16,488 nt of DNA. Source: Hyphomicrobiales bacterium (lineage in GTDB: Bacteria > Pseudomonadota > Alphaproteobacteria > Rhizobiales > Xanthobacteraceae). The stretch lies in NCBI GenBank assembly GCA_003164375.1, contig PLTE01000349.1, forward strand, positions 1 through 16,488, given 5' to 3'. The notes below the pieces were generated by a model, which saw only the letters and a list, made by a program, of their open reading frames with translations, ran no database searches and was not told the origin of the DNA. The position numbers and the translations under genes are program-made. This document shows, piece after piece, positions 14,507 to 16,488 of this stretch. The stretch's first letter is position 1. The number at the start of each line of letters is the position of its first letter.

Positions 14507-15553
14507 GTGAAACATCTCAAGACAATGGCTGTCGCTGGCTTCTTAGCCGCGATGGTACTTCCCGCCGCCGCCATGGACATTTCCGGCGCCGGCGCCACGT
14601 TTCCCTATCCGATCTACGCCAAATGGGCTGACGCCTATAAGAAAGAGACGAACGTCGGGCTGAATTACCAATCGATCGGCTCGGGCGGCGGCATCAAGCA
14701 GATCGAGGCGAAGACCGTCACCTTCGGCGCGTCGGATGCGCCGCTCAAGGGCGATGAACTCGAAAAGAACGGCCTCGTGCAATTTCCCATGGTCATGGGC
14801 GGCATCGTGCCGGTCGTGAACCTCGCGGGAATTAAGGCCGGCGATCTCGTCATCGACGGGCCCACACTCGCCAAGATTTTCCTGGGCGATATCAAGACCT
14901 GGGACGATCCGGCGATCCAGAAACTCAACCCCGGAGCCAAGCTGCCTTCACAAGCGATCGCCGTCGTCCACCGCTCGGACGGTTCCGGCACGACCTTCAA
15001 TTTCGCCTACTACCTGGCGCAGGTCAGCCCCGACTGGAGTTCGAAGGTCGGATTTAACACGTCGGTCGAATGGCCGGTCGGCATCGGCGCCAAGGGCAAT
15101 GAGGGCGTTTCCAACAATGTCGCCCAAACCAATGGCTCGATCGGTTACGTGGAATACGCCTATGCGCTGCAGAACAAGATGACGTACACGAAAATGATCA
15201 ACAAGGACGGCAAGACCGTCGGCCCGACCAGCGACGCTTTCCAGGCGGCCGCTGCGAATGCAGATTGGAATTCGGTCCCGGGTTACGGCGTGATTCTGGC
15301 CAATCAGCCCGGCGCCACGTCATGGCCGATGACGGCTGCGACCTTCATCCTCATCCCCAAGCAGCCGCAGGACCCGGCCGCCGCGACCGAGGCGCTGAAG
15401 TTCTTCGCTTGGGCCTATTCCAAGGGCGCCAAGATGGCCGAGGAACTCGACTACGTGCCTATGCCCAGCAAGGTTGTCAGTGAAATCGAGGCGATGTGGT
15501 CCAAAGAGATCAAGGACGGTAGCGGCAAGCCGCTCCACGTCACCTCGAACTGA
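14507..15553 (+). CDS. pstS: Phosphate ABC transporter periplasmic binding protein PstS
   Basis: A 348-residue high-affinity phosphate-binding protein starting with GTG. A signal peptide (KHLKTMAVAGFLAAMVLPAA) is cleaved near residue 22, just before DISGAGATFPYPIY, the classic mature start of PstS. The phosphate-contact motifs are present: GATFPYP, GSGGGIKQI, FGASDAPL, and RSDGSGTTFNF at about residues 156-166. The length matches the family. It delivers phosphate to the PstC-PstA-PstB importer and takes part in PhoR signalling. Expression should rise under phosphate starvation through the upstream Pho box. A stem-loop after its stop and 136 bases before pstC may allow more PstS than permease to be made, as is usual for binding proteins. 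Confidence 0.97.
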   Translation: MKHLKTMAVAGFLAAMVLPAAAMDISGAGATFPYPIYAKWADAYKKETNVGLNYQSIGSGGGIKQIEAKTVTFGASDAPLKGDELEKNGLVQFPMVMGGIVPVVNLAGIKAGDLVIDGPTLAKIFLGDIKTWDDPAIQKLNPGAKLPSQAIAVVHRSDGSGTTFNFAYYLAQVSPDWSSKVGFNTSVEWPVGIGAKGNEGVSNNVAQTNGSIGYVEYAYALQNKMTYTKMINKDGKTVGPTSDAFQAAAANADWNSVPGYGVILANQPGATSWPMTAATFILIPKQPQDPAAATEALKFFAWAYSKGAKMAEELDYVPMPSKVVSEIEAMWSKEIKDGSGKPLHVTSN

Positions 15554-15569
15554 TTACAGATGACTCACG

Positions 15570-15596
15570 GCAAGGCACCCCACCTCAGTGCCTTGC
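15570..15596 (+). terminator. Stem-loop between pstS and pstC (partial terminator or processing site)
   Basis: GCAAGGCAC (15570-15578) and GTGCCTTGC (15588-15596) form a nine-base-pair perfect stem with a nine-base loop, sixteen bases after the pstS stop. The following GGTTATTT is only a weak T tract, so partial termination or 3'-end protection of the pstS message is more likely than full termination. Confidence 0.6.
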
Positions 15597-15689
15597 GGTT
15601 ATTTCACCGGCTGCCGCACGGGCATCTTGTGCTGCAGCCGGTACATCGTTTGAGTAGGCGCTTCCGTCGTTCGTTGGAGGAGTGCCTTG

Positions 15690-16488
15690 ATGGAGCCGGC
15701 GGGGAGACGATCTGTGGCTGATGTTGCGTTGCAGAGCAGAATGCTCGTTTCGGCCGAGGCGGTCACGCGCGCCAGGGTTCTTAATCGGCTGCGCCTCGGC
15801 GATGCCGCCTTCCGTTATCTGACGCGTGCGGCGGCGATCGGCGTCTTATTGCTTCTCGGCGGCGTCATCTTCTCGCTTATTGCCGGTTCGCTCCCAGCGA
15901 TCAGAACGTTCGGCTTCGGCTTCCTGGTTAGCGAGCGGTGGAATCCGGTCACGGACAATTTCGGCGCACTACCGGCGATTTACGGCACGGTCGTGACCTC
16001 GTTCATCGCCATGTTGATTGCGGTTCCGGTTGGCTTGTTGATCGCCTTCTTCCTCACCGAGCTATGCCCGCCATGGCTGCGGCGGCCGATCGGCATCGCG
16101 ATCGAGCTGCTCGCCGGCATCCCGAGCATCATCTACGGCATCTGGGGCCTGTTCGTGTTCGCCCCATTCCTGCAAGGAACGCTGCAACCCTTCCTGATCA
16201 ATACGCTCGGCAACGTGCCGGGAATCGGTTCAATGTTTGCCGGGCCGCCCTACGGCATCGGCATGCTGACGGCGGGCCTCATACTCGCGATTATGGTGCT
16301 GCCCTTCGTGACCTCGATCTCGCGCGACGTGTTCGAAGCGGTGCCCACCGTGCTCAAGGAGGCGGCTTACGGCGTCGGCTGCACCACTTGGGAGGTGGTG
16401 CGCAACGTCGTGCTGCCCTATGCCCGGGTCGGCGTCATCGGCGGTATCATGCTCGGCCTCGGCCGGGCGCTCGGCGAGACCATGGCGG
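15690..16488 (+). CDS. pstC: Phosphate ABC transporter permease PstC (3' end outside window)
   Basis: An open frame from ATG 15690 to the window edge, 266 residues visible, with GGAGGAG eight bases upstream of the ATG. The N-terminal 45 residues are polar and the first membrane segment is AAAIGVLLLLGGVIFSLIAG. The permease core follows: LPAIYGTVVTSFIAMLIAVPVG, LTELCPP, ELLAGIPSIIYGIWGLF and FVTSISRDVFEAVP, all characteristic of PstC. The EAA loop that contacts the ATPase PstB is EAAYGVGCTTWEVVRNVVLP, and the sequence leaves the window in LGLGRALGETMA. With PstA it forms the inner-membrane channel for phosphate. Family members usually have about 320 residues, so the C-terminal end is missing only because the window stops. 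pstA, pstB, phoU and phoB are expected next. Confidence 0.95.
   Translation, partial: MEPAGRRSVADVALQSRMLVSAEAVTRARVLNRLRLGDAAFRYLTRAAAIGVLLLLGGVIFSLIAGSLPAIRTFGFGFLVSERWNPVTDNFGALPAIYGTVVTSFIAMLIAVPVGLLIAFFLTELCPPWLRRPIGIAIELLAGIPSIIYGIWGLFVFAPFLQGTLQPFLINTLGNVPGIGSMFAGPPYGIGMLTAGLILAIMVLPFVTSISRDVFEAVPTVLKEAAYGVGCTTWEVVRNVVLPYARVGVIGGIMLGLGRALGETMA

Overview
The window is GC-rich chromosomal DNA from an alphaproteobacterium. The gene set suggests Hyphomicrobiales near Bradyrhizobium, Rhodopseudomonas or Pseudolabrys: a DUF2778 protein, UbiD/CoxG-type catabolic genes, phoR-pstS-pstC order, a CtrA-type box and GC-rich REP-like palindromes. The genus is inferred, not proven. I see no rRNA, tRNA, CRISPR array, transposase or phage gene.

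Layout. Positions 1-98 hold the end of an EI24/CysZ-like membrane protein, convergent with a stand-alone cyclic-nucleotide-binding-domain protein (108-617, minus). Next is a small metabolic neighbourhood. On the minus strand are a MetE-like zinc methyltransferase (786-1889) and a Rieske ferredoxin (2031-2363). Divergent from them on the plus strand are an unrecognised 182-aa protein with an in-frame palindromic repeat (2473-3021), a CoxG-like SRPBCC protein (3045-3518), an MFS permease (3638-4969) and a Bug-type periplasmic binding protein broken by a one-base frameshift (5021-5997). This resembles an accessory uptake/catabolic locus, but no catalytic oxygenase subunit lies in the window.

The middle (6059-7955) has two small uncharacterised genes and a membrane-anchored DUF2778 protein with an L,D-transpeptidase-like His/Cys motif. 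A CtrA-type box (TTAA-N7-TTAAC) lies about 150 bases upstream of it. A tight two-gene unit follows: a UbiD-family decarboxylase (8030-9556) and, four bases later, a hydrolase carrying every catalytic residue of fluoroacetate dehalogenase (9561-10460). A palindromic repeat separates this unit from a convergent Tat-exported alpha/beta hydrolase (10511-11554, minus).

The right end is a YbhN/UPF0104 membrane protein (from 11868 or 11901) and the start of the phosphate-starvation locus: phoR (12990-14273), a Pho box (14299-14316), pstS (14507-15553, GTG start), a stem-loop that may attenuate transcription, and pstC (from 15690, running off the window). PhoR would control the regulator that binds the Pho box and drives the Pst phosphate transporter.

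Most of the window is recognisable. The points most worth a second look are the in-frame palindrome, the frameshifted bug gene, the CtrA-type box, and the unassigned substrates of the two metabolic clusters.
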